A stretch of DNA of 37,490 nt from Peribacillus asahii (GTDB lineage: Bacteria > Bacillota > Bacilli > Bacillales > DSM-1321). Both the position numbers and the translations under genes were made by a program. Below the pieces are notes generated by a model. The model saw nothing but the letters and a program-made list of their open reading frames with translations. It did not search any database and had not been told where the DNA came from. Below, piece by piece: positions 16,421 through 24,748 of this stretch. Position 1 is the stretch's first letter, and every line of letters starts with the position of its first letter. The stretch is taken from positions 1-37,490 of the forward strand of contig NZ_QWVS01000046.1 of the NCBI RefSeq assembly GCF_003570725.1, written 5' to 3'.

Positions 16421-17830
16421 TTAAATTACCTCTTTCATTTCTTCTTTTTTAGATGATTCCAAGGAATCTTTGACAAATGTATTATCAACTTCTCCTTTGA
16501 AGAAGTCTTTACCATAAATTAAGAAGCAAAGTAGGATTCCTACTGCAAATGCCCATGAAGCACCTTTGATTACAAGGAGAGCAGCTACAACACCAGCTAT
16601 TCCTAAATCACGTTGACTTCGTGCCTGCATAACCCCAATTCGAACACTTACGTATCCTTGGACAAGCAAAGTCAAAGCTAAAGCTACGCCTAGAATCGGT
16701 TGAACTAAGCTTACGATAGGTAGTAATAATAATCCGGTATTTGTACCCCAACGGAAAGATCCAATTCCTCCAAAGAAGGAATTCATCGCTTTTTTTCCTT
16801 CTTTAAAGCGTTCAATAGCTACAACCTGCATCGCTGCCCACAGCGGACCGCACATGGTAATATCAGGCCCAATCATACTCATCAGTGAGTTTCTTCCACC
16901 AAAGATTAGATGTGCTCGGTTTGGATCGTAATCAACTTTTTCATCGGTTCTTACGGCATCAGATTCAGAGAGTAATACTTTTGTTTTAAGAACATCACCG
17001 AAAACTACTAGATAAGTAGCTAGCACTGCAGGGATGGCTTGTATGAAAAAAGACATAGCTGGAAATCCTAATCCGAAAACAGTATACTCTGCCCATAGGG
17101 TTGCAAAATCTGGTTTACTAAATCCCCATTGAATATCAGGCCATTTTGCTTCTCCAAATAGCGGAGCAACAATAATTGCGAGAAAAATCGCTGGAAGAAT
17201 TCCGAGGTTTCCTAATAGCGTAAACAAAAATCCTTTATTCTTTTTTCTAATTTGTTCAAATGACTTTGAAAAAGTAAGGTAAAAGGCAAAACCAATACAG
17301 ATTGTAATGGTGATTGGGAATGTGCCGAATTGACCACCTTCTCCAAATACGGAAACGATGGCTCCAATACCAGCTCCAAGAATAATTCCTGCTTTAATTG
17401 CATTTGGAACCATATAAACAACTTTACTTGCTAAACCAGTAATACCTAGAACGATTGATAAAATACCTAATGTTAACTGAAAGGCAATCAGTGCATAAAC
17501 CCGATCGGGTCCCTCATCAAATTGAGTAACAAACAACACTATTAGAGGAACGGCGGGTGTAATCCATCCTGGAATAACAGGATCCCCCAGTATATGATGA
17601 AATAAATAAAGTAGCCCATTTAATACAACAACTGCTAAAGCAACCTCAAATGGCATGCCTAAATGTTGGGCTAATAGAGTAATAGCTCCTAAATCTACTG
17701 CACACATTAAGAGACCTTGAACATAGTCTGGCCACTCAAAACGGTAATGAATAAAAGGTAACCTAATTTTAAAAGGCCCCGCTGGCATGTATGGTGATTC
17801 TTCACCATGTAGACGATTTTTCCATTTCAT
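16421..17830 (-). CDS. NCS2-like (xanthine/uracil-type) membrane permease, substrate unknown
   Basis: 469 residues, with about 12 hydrophobic segments from about residue 30 to 450 and a charged C-terminal tail (SSKKEEMKEVI). The pattern suggests the nucleobase/SulP-like fold of NCS2 permeases, for example GLLMCAVDLGAITLLAQHLG, PVIPGWITPAVPL and GGRNSLMSMIGPDITMCGP. It is not a close match to the classic uracil or xanthine permeases as I know them. First structural gene of the operon, placed before an aldehyde dehydrogenase and an alcohol dehydrogenase, which argues for an alcohol or hydroxy-acid rather than a nucleobase. Its promoter region carries a TTGTAA-N4-TTACAA palindrome, and the first codons are part of a tandem duplication. 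Confidence 0.65.
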   Translation of the reverse strand: MKWKNRLHGEESPYMPAGPFKIRLPFIHYRFEWPDYVQGLLMCAVDLGAITLLAQHLGMPFEVALAVVVLNGLLYLFHHILGDPVIPGWITPAVPLIVLFVTQFDEGPDRVYALIAFQLTLGILSIVLGITGLASKVVYMVPNAIKAGIILGAGIGAIVSVFGEGGQFGTFPITITICIGFAFYLTFSKSFEQIRKKNKGFLFTLLGNLGILPAIFLAIIVAPLFGEAKWPDIQWGFSKPDFATLWAEYTVFGLGFPAMSFFIQAIPAVLATYLVVFGDVLKTKVLLSESDAVRTDEKVDYDPNRAHLIFGGRNSLMSMIGPDITMCGPLWAAMQVVAIERFKEGKKAMNSFFGGIGSFRWGTNTGLLLLPIVSLVQPILGVALALTLLVQGYVSVRIGVMQARSQRDLGIAGVVAALLVIKGASWAFAVGILLCFLIYGKDFFKGEVDNTFVKDSLESSKKEEMKEVI

Positions 17831-17854
17831 AAAATAATTTCTCCCTTTTTTCGA

Positions 17855-17870
17855 TTGTAAACCCTTACAA
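17855..17870. promoter_or_regulatory. operator-like palindrome, copy 1 (proximal)
   Basis: TTGTAAACCCTTACAA has 6-bp inverted arms around ACCC. It lies 25 bp upstream of the permease start codon. Position and dyad fit an operator for the LacI-family regulator encoded just upstream; it is also not far from a cre. Confidence 0.55.
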
Positions 17871-18069
17871 ATTTAGTGAATATACATATCCCTATAGTAT
17901 ATCCTTAAATGAATACGTAACCATTTTTGAGAAAACGACAATAATTCTTGATATTCCTTTCCTTTATGGAGAAAGGTTGAAAGAAGTTTAAGCCATTATT
18001 GTATGTACGGTGATTCTCCACTGTGTGGACGATTTATCTATTTTGTAAAGTAATTTCCCTCCCTTTCAG

Positions 18070-18085
18070 TTGTAAGCCCTTACAA
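18070..18085. promoter_or_regulatory. operator-like palindrome, copy 2 (distal)
   Basis: TTGTAAGCCCTTACAA lies in the second copy of the duplicated region, 215 bp from the first operator. It is identical to the proximal site except for one central base. Its arms stayed intact although neighbouring codons decayed, which suggests it is still used. Confidence 0.5.
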
Positions 18086-18232
18086 ATCGTAGTGAATATA
18101 CATATCCTTAAATGAATACGTAACCATTTTTAAGAAAACGACAATAATTCTTGATATTCCTTTCCTCTATGAGGAAAGGTTGAAAGAAGTTTGAGTTATT
18201 ATTTAAAGATAAATCGTGTCACAAAAGAATGG

Positions 18233-19231
18233 TTACATATTCATTTTTCCAGTTGTTCTTCTATTAAATACTTTAACAGATTCAGTTATTTTAATGCAAG
18301 AATTTTTTTTATTTTCTATCATATTAATCAATTCACGAATCGCCAAGTGTCCTAAATTTTGCTCTAAGATACTACCAACAGTAGTTAATTGTATTAATCC
18401 ATGCTGACTAAGGTCTACGTTATCAATCCCAATGATACTTAAGTCATCTGGTACTATTATATTCTCCCTAATGGCATCGTCTATCAAATTTAATGCTAGT
18501 GAATCTGCACCAGTACAAATGGCAGTTGGGCGATGCTCTAGTTTCATTAATCGTTGAAAAGCACGTGTAATATCTTGTTTTGAAGTATCAGTGTTGAAGA
18601 TATATTGTTCGGACACTGGTACTTTATAATCTTTCATCGCTTGAAGAAATCCAAAATAACGATTGTTAAATGTGCTGACGGTTAATGGTCCACCAACCCA
18701 TGCAATGGTTTTATGCCCTAGCTCAATTATATGTTTTGCAGATAAATATCCGGCTTCAAAATTGTCAATTTCCACAAAATTTTCATTATTTTTGTGTTTA
18801 CGATTGTATGTAATGAATGGAATATCCATTTGTTTGAGCTTATCGAATATCGGATCATCAATCAAAATACATGATAAAATGATCCCATCCACTCTATTTT
18901 CAAAAGCAGCTGCATATGCTTCAATTAATTTTTGATCGTTTACGTATTGTACGTTTACACGGTACCCCATTTCATTAGCATAATTGATAATAGCGGATGT
19001 TGTATCGACAAAAAATGGATTGTCTAGTGGTCCGGATAAAAGGGCAATTGTATTCGTTTTATTTTGAACAAGTGATCGTGCATGTGCATTAGGTATATAG
19101 TTTAACTCGTTAATTACTTTCATAACTTTATCAAGAGTAGGTTTCTTAACTAATTCAGGTGTGTTTAATACACGTGAGACAGTCGTTTGGGATACGCCTG
19201 CGCGTTTTGCGACGTCTTTCGATGATACCAA
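18233..19231 (-). CDS. LacI-family transcriptional regulator
   Basis: 332 residues. The N-terminal helix-turn-helix DVAKRAGVSQTTVSRVLN (5-22) and hinge NYIPNAHARSLVQ are followed by a periplasmic-binding-protein-like sensor domain (about 60-330) with SLIGIDNVDLS-type core sequence near 263. Normal length for the family. It precedes the permease-aldH-adh operon on the same strand and is its obvious regulator, probably releasing the TTGTAA-N4-TTACAA sites when the substrate is present. The IS6-derived miniature element ends about 60 bp upstream of its start and may influence its expression. Confidence 0.9.
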   Translation of the reverse strand: MVSSKDVAKRAGVSQTTVSRVLNTPELVKKPTLDKVMKVINELNYIPNAHARSLVQNKTNTIALLSGPLDNPFFVDTTSAIINYANEMGYRVNVQYVNDQKLIEAYAAAFENRVDGIILSCILIDDPIFDKLKQMDIPFITYNRKHKNNENFVEIDNFEAGYLSAKHIIELGHKTIAWVGGPLTVSTFNNRYFGFLQAMKDYKVPVSEQYIFNTDTSKQDITRAFQRLMKLEHRPTAICTGADSLALNLIDDAIRENIIVPDDLSIIGIDNVDLSQHGLIQLTTVGSILEQNLGHLAIRELINMIENKKNSCIKITESVKVFNRRTTGKMNM

Positions 19232-19290
19232 GGCGCTACCTCCTTTTATGAAACATTATGTATATCTTTAAAAATTATATTACATATCTA

Positions 19291-19509
19291 GGTTCTGGTG
19301 CAAATTCTTGAAGAAAATATAAAAAAGCGAAAGATTTCTAGTGACCCCTGATCTTAAGCAACTAGTCCAAACAGTTGATCGATGAATTCTTTTTGATTTT
19401 GGACAGACTTCCCCCTTTGGAGAGTCTGTCCTTTTTTAGAGTAATAGTATCAGTATGTCCAAGTTTGGAAGATTACTTGCATCTGTTTTGACATTTTTGC
19501 ACCAGAACC
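19291..19509 (-). mobile_element. 219-bp miniature IS6-family derivative
   Basis: The ends GGTTCTGGTGCAAA (19291-19304) and TTTGCACCAGAACC (19496-19509) are perfect 14-bp inverted repeats, shared with the IS6-family element at 5808-6674. Inside are the last 18 codons of a related transposase (minus strand, ending DQLFGLVA and TAA at 19354-19356). These join directly to the sequence lying before the start codon in the full element (TTTAGAGTAATAGTATCAGT). The whole transposase body is deleted; the joint falls in the shared tract CCTTTTTTA. It cannot encode a transposase but could be moved by one. Confidence 0.85.
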
Positions 19510-19613
19510 TTTTCTACTCCTCCTATAACTAACTATAGGCCTCATAAAACCTACAACCGTAATGGCATTTTAGATACTTAAATCTTTTGAAAAATCTGTT
19601 TTAAATAGTAAAA

Positions 19614-21140
19614 TTACAACTTATTAACAACTCGTCCATGGATAGTCTGAAAGGCGTGGGCAACACGTAAAACAATATCATCTTCCCCAACTCTTCCCAC
19701 AATCATCATCCCAACAGGTAGCCCCTCAGATTTTTCACAAGGTACGTTCATGGCTGGATGCCCCGTAATATTAAATGGTGCTGTATTATTAATCATTTCA
19801 AAGGCCTTGTTAACAATCTCTTCTATTGGAGCATCTGGGGAAGGGATTTTTTGTGCCTTCATTGGTGTAGTAGGCATAATTAGCACATCATAACTTTTAA
19901 AAGCATTATCATAAGCTTGCTTTAATTTTCTAGCTACATTTTGTCCTATAGCATAATACTTCCCGTTATATTGTTCATTCATATATTGACCTAGCAATAT
20001 TGACATCTTGGTTGTTTCTGAAAATTCATCTGCTCTTGTTTTACGTGCTTTACCAAAAGCATCTAGAAATTTAGTACTATAGTGGCCCTTCCAATTGCTG
20101 CCCATGCTATTTCCTTTCACCATTAAAGAAGTAAGACCTTCTATACCAAACCCATTCCATATATGAACACCGTCCCTATGCATTGGGATAGATATTTCTT
20201 CTACAATGGCTCCACTATTTTCTAGAGAGTAGGCAGCGTCTCTTACTACCTGATTTACGTCTTCCTCAGAAATCCCTTCCCATTCAAAGCCTTCCTTGAC
20301 GATACCGATTTTAATATTTCTTACATTCCCAACAAGTGAGTCTAAGTAGGATTTCACCTTTAAACCTGACTGCCTTGGATCTAATCCATCATCTCCAGCT
20401 ATTACTTCAAGCAATAAAGCGACATCCTCAACCGTTCTAGCGATAGGGCCAGTGTGATCAATCGTCATTTCAATTGGAGCAATTCCAGTATAAGGAACTA
20501 ATCCAAATGTAGGTTTTAAACCATAAACACCACACCAAGAGCTTGGAATCCGAATAGATCCTCCTTGGTCAGCACCTATTGCCATGTCAACTTCACCTGC
20601 AGCAACCAATGCTGCACTTCCACTAGAAGAACCTCCCGTTGATCTTGTGAGATCGTGCGGATTTAAAACTGGTCCAGTAGCAGAAGTATGACTGGCACCC
20701 GATAGACAGAAATCTTCACAAACAGCTTTACCAACAATTTCTCCACCAGCCTCAAGGATTCTACTGACAATAGTCGCATCCTCGTCAGGAACAAAACCCT
20801 CTAGAATAGCTGAACCATTCATCATTGGTACACCTGCTAGACTTACATTATCTTTAAGAACAATTTTTTTGCCTGCTAAATTTCCAATACTATTCCCTTT
20901 TACACTAGTTTTCCAATACCATGCATTATATAGATTTTCTTCACTATTAGGGCGGTATCCCGAAGTTCGTGGATATTTTACTGGAAGACTAGGTTCTCCA
21001 ATTTGATTTAAGCGATTGTAAGATTCAAGGGTACCTTCTATTAATTTTTGGTATGAAGCTAGGTCATTATTTGTTAGGTTAAGATTAAACCCCTCTGCAA
21101 TTTTTTTTAATTGTTCAATAGTTGGTCGTTTTATAGACAT
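19614..21140 (-). CDS. amidase (amidase-signature family, nitrile-pathway type)
   Basis: 508 residues. The Ser-cisSer-Lys triad is visible as Lys96 (VLKDNVSLAG), Ser171 (STGGSSSGSAA) and Ser195 (GADQGGSIRIPS), at the same residue numbers as the well-studied Rhodococcus nitrile-degradation amidase. Similarity extends along the chain (VPMMNGSAILEGF, GLVPYTGIAPIEMTIDHTGP, NTAPFNITGHPAMNVP). It hydrolyses an amide to acid plus ammonia in the cytoplasm. GatA is excluded by the N-terminal region and the absence of gatB/C. AAGGAGGATAATGA precedes the ATG. A 22-codon leader ORF with its own strong ribosome binding site lies 16 bp upstream. The AraC regulator at 22250 may control it. No nitrile hydratase or aldoxime dehydratase is in the window. 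Confidence 0.88.
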   Translation of the reverse strand: MSIKRPTIEQLKKIAEGFNLNLTNNDLASYQKLIEGTLESYNRLNQIGEPSLPVKYPRTSGYRPNSEENLYNAWYWKTSVKGNSIGNLAGKKIVLKDNVSLAGVPMMNGSAILEGFVPDEDATIVSRILEAGGEIVGKAVCEDFCLSGASHTSATGPVLNPHDLTRSTGGSSSGSAALVAAGEVDMAIGADQGGSIRIPSSWCGVYGLKPTFGLVPYTGIAPIEMTIDHTGPIARTVEDVALLLEVIAGDDGLDPRQSGLKVKSYLDSLVGNVRNIKIGIVKEGFEWEGISEEDVNQVVRDAAYSLENSGAIVEEISIPMHRDGVHIWNGFGIEGLTSLMVKGNSMGSNWKGHYSTKFLDAFGKARKTRADEFSETTKMSILLGQYMNEQYNGKYYAIGQNVARKLKQAYDNAFKSYDVLIMPTTPMKAQKIPSPDAPIEEIVNKAFEMINNTAPFNITGHPAMNVPCEKSEGLPVGMMIVGRVGEDDIVLRVAHAFQTIHGRVVNKL

Positions 21141-21156
21141 TCATTATCCTCCTTAA

Positions 21157-21225
21157 TCAAGCCTTGTTAGATTTCCAAAAGGGCCACTCATTACTCGTTC
21201 TGCAATAATGACTGTTTCTAAACAT
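21157..21225 (-). CDS. possible 22-residue leader peptide upstream of amidase
   Basis: ATG at 21225 follows GGGGAGGTGATAG, a near-perfect match to the anti-Shine-Dalgarno sequence at ideal spacing. The frame reads MFRNSHYCRTSNEWPFWKSN, then KA and TGA at 21159-21157, 16 bp before the amidase ATG. In an overlapping frame the same DNA reads CLETVIIAERVMSGPFGNL, which looks like the tail of a longer protein without a start. So this may be either a true leader or gene debris that kept a ribosome binding site. Confidence 0.35.
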   Translation of the reverse strand: MFRNSHYCRTSNEWPFWKSNKA

Positions 21226-21282
21226 CTATCACCTCCCCAAATCTTTTTTAAGCTTCTTTGTTATTCTTTTATGAGGACCATT

Positions 21283-21308
21283 AATTACTATAAAAAAGCC
21301 GTTTTTTT
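21283..21308 (-). terminator. weak hairpin with T-run upstream of the amidase leader
   Basis: On the minus strand GCGTTT pairs imperfectly with AACGGC and is followed by TTTTTT. It could be a terminator of a lost upstream gene or an attenuator in the amidase leader. Confidence 0.3.
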
Positions 21309-22249
21309 AAACGCTATGGTCTTTTCTAGGATTGTATCAACTTAATTATCATTATATTAACAACAAATGTTATCGTCTTGACCATAAAGGAACGTCAACT
21401 TGTCCGTTAGTGCACATTTTCAGAATTAATATTAGGAAACCTCACATTTACCTTTTGCTATCTTTAGTGGAAATAGATGTGCAACTCTAGTCCTTTCTTG
21501 TCTTACAAACTCACTTTGGAAGAAATCTCCTTCTCTCGTACCAGAAATATAAGAAAGTAATATAAGTTATAGAATCTATTTATCAAAGTTATTAGAAACA
21601 GAATTATAACCAAGAGAAGAAAACCAGAGACAGAGAAGGTTCAAGCAAGCCTCGTTTCCTGTTCAGAAGAAACTAGATACCTATATACTCCAGAATAATA
21701 TCAAGTCTCTACAGAAATCACTTTTTACTCTAGTTAAGGAGGAATTTGTCGAAGAGAATGAGAATTCTTTTAGATAAAAGTAAAACTAGGAAAACTAACC
21801 AGATCTTTGAAGATAGAAATGAATCCAGAATGTCTAAATATAAATTTATAACTACTCCTAAACTAGTAAAAATTACTAGTGGCTAACGAAAGGCATAAGC
21901 TCGGAGCGCTTGAAACATAAATCACACATTCACTTACCAGAGAGAATTGTACCAACTCCCTTAAAGTGTGAAATATCAGGAAAAAGTCTAGAAGTCGCCA
22001 TTCTCGCGGGAAGTTATTAGGATTCTTGCCCCCGTTACAAGCCACATTCCTCCTCTAATGGAGTCTAATGATGATTAAGTGGCCCACATTTGAAGTGATG
22101 GTCTTGGATTTTCTTCATACTGATGAAAACACCTTATTTGGTGTAAGAAAATATTACACATTGCTTATCCTTAAGTAACATTGACCTTAAAATTATAACT
22201 AGATTTAAACTTCAGAATTCAAAAAGGCTCTAGACTGGGGGAATTTAGA
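21309..22249. other. about 940 bp without a recognisable gene
   Basis: No frame on either strand gives convincing coding sequence. The DNA is AT-rich and contains a short hairpin (CACCTTATTTGGTG near 22130) upstream of the AraC gene. The block at 21880-22060 is richer in G/C and may be the worn end of an element or a structured RNA, but I could not assign it. Confidence 0.4.
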
Positions 22250-23254
22250 TTGAAAAGAATCTTGACTACGAAACCGATAAAGGAACAGGAACGTTTCGCA
22301 TATTGGCATGATATGGTCGGTGGAGCGATTGTACAGCAAGATATGTTTCAACTCTCCTCTCAGACGTTTTCAGGTCAAATTGAGACCGGCTCTTTAGAGA
22401 ATATACAAATCTCTGAATTGTTTGCAGATCCGTACCATGCTGTTCATTCGAAGCGTCATATTTCAAAATTTGGGGAAGACACTTTCCTCATAATCCTACA
22501 AACTGCAGGCCAAGGTTATACCGAGCAAGATCAACGTGAGGCCCAACTTCAGCCAGGTGATTTTATCCTGTACGACTGTACCAGACCTTACATATTCCGT
22601 GGTGAACAACCGTATGAACAGCTCGTTTTCAAGTTCCCTCGTTCGTTACTTCTTGCCCGCTGCGGGCAAGCAAAGCAGATGACGTCATTACGGATGCCCG
22701 GGACACAGCATCCAGTTAGTTCAATGGTATCAACATTCTTGAGAAATGTGGCATCCTCTTATCTGGACTTCGACTCTGTCACTCAGGTACGAGTAGCTGA
22801 AAGTACTCTGGATTTACTTGCGACTGCGTTAAGCACGGCCTTCAGTGTTAAACTGAACGAGGTGAACTCCATGGCCAACGTCTATCGGGAGCGTGCCCGA
22901 GCGTTCATCTCTACCCACTTGGCTGATTCAGAACTAACTCCATCTTTGGTAGCCGCCAGCCAAGGAATTTCCCTCCGCTACCTACACAAGTTATTCGAAG
23001 CAGAAGGACAATCGGTAGCCACTTTAATTCGCAATCGACGCTTGGACCAATGTCGCCGAGACCTCGGCGATCCTAAACAAAACCATCGTACCGTTATGGA
23101 TATTGCTTTTCAATGCGGCTTCAATGATGCTGCACATTTTAGTCGTATTTTCAAACGCCGTTTCAAGATGAGCCCAACTGAATACCGCATCTCTGCCTTG
23201 AACACATTGAATGAACAAACGAATCATGATTTGCTGTTTCCATATAAACAATGA
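22250..23254 (+). CDS. AraC-family transcriptional regulator (FeaR/NitR-like, AraC_binding_2 type)
   Basis: 334 residues. Residues about 15-190 form the cupin-like ligand domain (ERFAYWHDMVGG at 14-25, LQPGDFILYDCTRPY around 110) found in FeaR- and NitR-type regulators. Residues about 230-320 carry the two AraC helix-turn-helix motifs (VAASQGISLRYLHKLFEAEG, then DIAFQCGFNDAAHFSRIFKR). Start is the TTG/ATG region at 22250 after a G-rich stretch (CTGGGGGAA). The gene is visibly richer in G+C than its surroundings: 32/60 and 35/60 in two counted segments, against 23/60 in a segment of the amidase. NitR-type regulators control nitrile and aldoxime genes, so the amidase is a plausible target. It has no operon partners now. 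Confidence 0.85.
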   Translation: MKRILTTKPIKEQERFAYWHDMVGGAIVQQDMFQLSSQTFSGQIETGSLENIQISELFADPYHAVHSKRHISKFGEDTFLIILQTAGQGYTEQDQREAQLQPGDFILYDCTRPYIFRGEQPYEQLVFKFPRSLLLARCGQAKQMTSLRMPGTQHPVSSMVSTFLRNVASSYLDFDSVTQVRVAESTLDLLATALSTAFSVKLNEVNSMANVYRERARAFISTHLADSELTPSLVAASQGISLRYLHKLFEAEGQSVATLIRNRRLDQCRRDLGDPKQNHRTVMDIAFQCGFNDAAHFSRIFKRRFKMSPTEYRISALNTLNEQTNHDLLFPYKQ

Positions 23255-23269
23255 CAAACACTATATAAG

Positions 23270-23459
23270 GAAGCCCTAATTTTATCTCATCGATGACTAG
23301 AGAGTAAGCTTTAATTACACCATTTTCCTCAAACTTTTTAATACAATTGCCTACTGCTTGTACAGTCATATGGATTTGTTTACCTAAATCTTTTTATTGA
23401 ACACGTGAATTTTCGGTTAATACCCTAAGGATTTGAAAATTAATTTTATCAAGTTGCAT
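23270..23459 (-). pseudogene. Lrp/AsnC-family regulator, N-terminal remnant
   Basis: Minus strand from ATG 23459 reads MQLDKINFQILRVLTENSRV, Gln, a TAA stop, then KDLGKQIHMTVQAVGNCIKK and FEENGVIKAYSLVIDEIKLG. This is the helix-turn-helix half of an Lrp/AsnC regulator. It has one nonsense codon and then fuses to the 3' end of the AraC gene near 23270, losing the ligand domain. Confidence 0.75.
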
Positions 23460-23577
23460 ATAAAATTCCTTGCACCATGAAATGATTTTACATAAAAGTG
23501 TTTCATCAAAGTATAGTTAGAAATTAAGATATTATTTATGTTTCTATGTAATCTGTTTTTGGGCTAAGGTGGAAAAA

Positions 23578-23712
23578 ATGAGTACAGCGTTAATTTTAGT
23601 TGATATTCAAAATGACTATTTTCCAAATGGAAAGATGGAACTAAACAATCCTGTAAAAGCAGTCAATAAGGGGTACGGAAATGACTCGAGGATTGAAGGG
23701 ACACATGTGTAA
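23578..23712 (+). pseudogene. isochorismatase-family cysteine hydrolase, N-terminal fragment
   Basis: From ATG 23578 (after AAGGTGGAAAAA) the frame reads MSTALILVDIQNDYFPNGKM, then ELNNPVKAV and an unrelated tail ending at TAA 23710-23712. LILVDIQNDYF contains the catalytic Asp of isochorismatase-like hydrolases, which are about 180 residues. It lies divergent from the Lrp remnant, a usual pairing in bacilli, so both were probably lost together. Confidence 0.7.
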
Positions 23713-23742
23713 CAATTTCCAATTGTTATGAATTATCTTTTT

Positions 23743-24294
23743 CTATTTCTTTAATTTAAGATAAAACCGAGCCTGACTGACTCCTGTAACCGTGCATATC
23801 TCCTTTACGATTTTATCGGTAGTTTTATACAATTCAATCGCATGATTAATTCCCGGATATTTATCTGTATATTTTTTTACCCTTCCTTGATATTTGCCTT
23901 TTTGCTTGGCCAGTTTAATTCCTGATTTTTGCTTTTCTTTAATCATTTCTCAATCTAGCTCACTAAATACTGCTATTACAGTTAAAAAGAATTTACCAGT
24001 AGGTATTCTTGTATCAATTCCTAAGTTTAAGATAAAAAAATATATGTTCTTTTCACGTAGCTGTTCAACTAGTTGCAGCAACTGAATAGTATTTCGACCA
24101 GGACGATCCATTCGAATCACAACCAAGGTATCACCAGTAGTAATCTTGGAAAGAAGTTCATTCAATTGTTGCTTCTGGTTAGAAACACCACTGATTTCCT
24201 CCTTTACAATTTCATCTACTCCAAATTTTGTGAGTTGTTCAATTTGGGTGTCAAGATTTTGGTCTGGTGTACTTACAGTATATCCATAGATCAT
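23743..24294 (-). pseudogene. small serine recombinase (resolvase/invertase) with in-frame stop
   Basis: The frame from 24294 gives an N-terminal catalytic domain (VSTPDQNLDTQIEQLTKFG, RMDRPGRNTIQLLQLVEQL) to FSELD. A TGA at 23949-23947 then interrupts where Arg is expected, and the same frame resumes EMIKEKQKSGIKLAKQKGKY through a C-terminal helix-turn-helix to 23743. The full length of about 183 residues is normal. The N-terminal YxRVST motif lacks its Arg (YTVST). It is probably the resolvase of a lost transposon. Confidence 0.85.
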
Positions 24295-24413
24295 ATTTTG
24301 ACCTCTTTTGATATGTATTTTGATAGATATTATTGAGAGTCTATCAAGGAACCAACTTTTTATAAGTAGAGTGTATTCTATTGATAAATATGGACTAATC
24401 GCTTTTTACCTAA

Positions 24414-24464
24414 GATGTAGCTATGAAATAAAGTTTGATTAATAGTATTCTGAAATCCTTATTA
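24414..24464 (+). repeat. about 50-bp imperfect direct repeat, copy 2
   Basis: Homologous to 13062-13112 (shared AAATAAAGTTTGAT core and AAATCC.TATT). Both copies lie near the two dif-like sites but at different distances from them. Confidence 0.4.
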
Positions 24465-24478
24465 AATCAACATTTTAG

Positions 24479-24634
24479 AAAATAGATGATTATTTCGATC
24501 AATCTTTTTTTTACAACCGGTGCAACTTTTTTCAAAACGTTATATTAAGAGAAGCATTAAAAAGTTTTATTCATGAAAAAGGAATCTCCTCTAATGTTGT
24601 GGTATCAGATGACGGCGAATCATACTCATTTTAA
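24479..24634 (+). pseudogene. unrecognised C-terminal gene fragment
   Basis: An open frame without a start reads QSFFYNRCNFFQNVILREAL, then KSFIHEKGISSNVVVSDDGE, SYSF and TAA. Codon choice and the final GISSNVVVSDDGESYSF look coding. No family recognised. Confidence 0.3.
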
Positions 24635-24682
24635 GAGTAAAAGAGGATGCCCCTAAATTTATTCATCACCGCTTCTTTTTTT

Positions 24683-24714
24683 GCCATTTCCAAACCGGTC
24701 AAATGGCGTTTTTT
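24683..24714 (+). terminator. terminator-like hairpin
   Basis: GCCATTT and AAATGGC form a 7-bp stem with an 11-base loop and are followed by GTTTTTT. It may terminate the fragment ending at 24634. Confidence 0.5.
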
Positions 24715-24748
24715 GGAGATGATGAAAAAAGTCATCATTTTCGATAAT

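Larger units (their letters stand above)
17786..18203 (-). repeat. tandem duplication of permease start and promoter region (about 215 bp unit)
   Basis: 17786-17999 and 18002-18203 are clearly homologous along their length. Copy 1 contains the live ATG and first codons of the permease. In copy 2 the matching start codon has changed (CAT to TGT on the plus strand) and codons are worn. Copy 2 also lacks 13 bp relative to copy 1, between two GGATAT motifs (minus strand). Both copies keep the palindrome and the AT-rich segment ending GAAAGGTTGAAAGAAGTTT. This explains the 400-bp gap before the lacI-type gene. Confidence 0.85.

Noticed and set aside
23163..23369. 68-codon minus-strand ORF overlapping the AraC 3' end
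   Set aside because: It is the Lrp remnant running on into antisense AraC sequence; the true remnant begins upstream at 23459.
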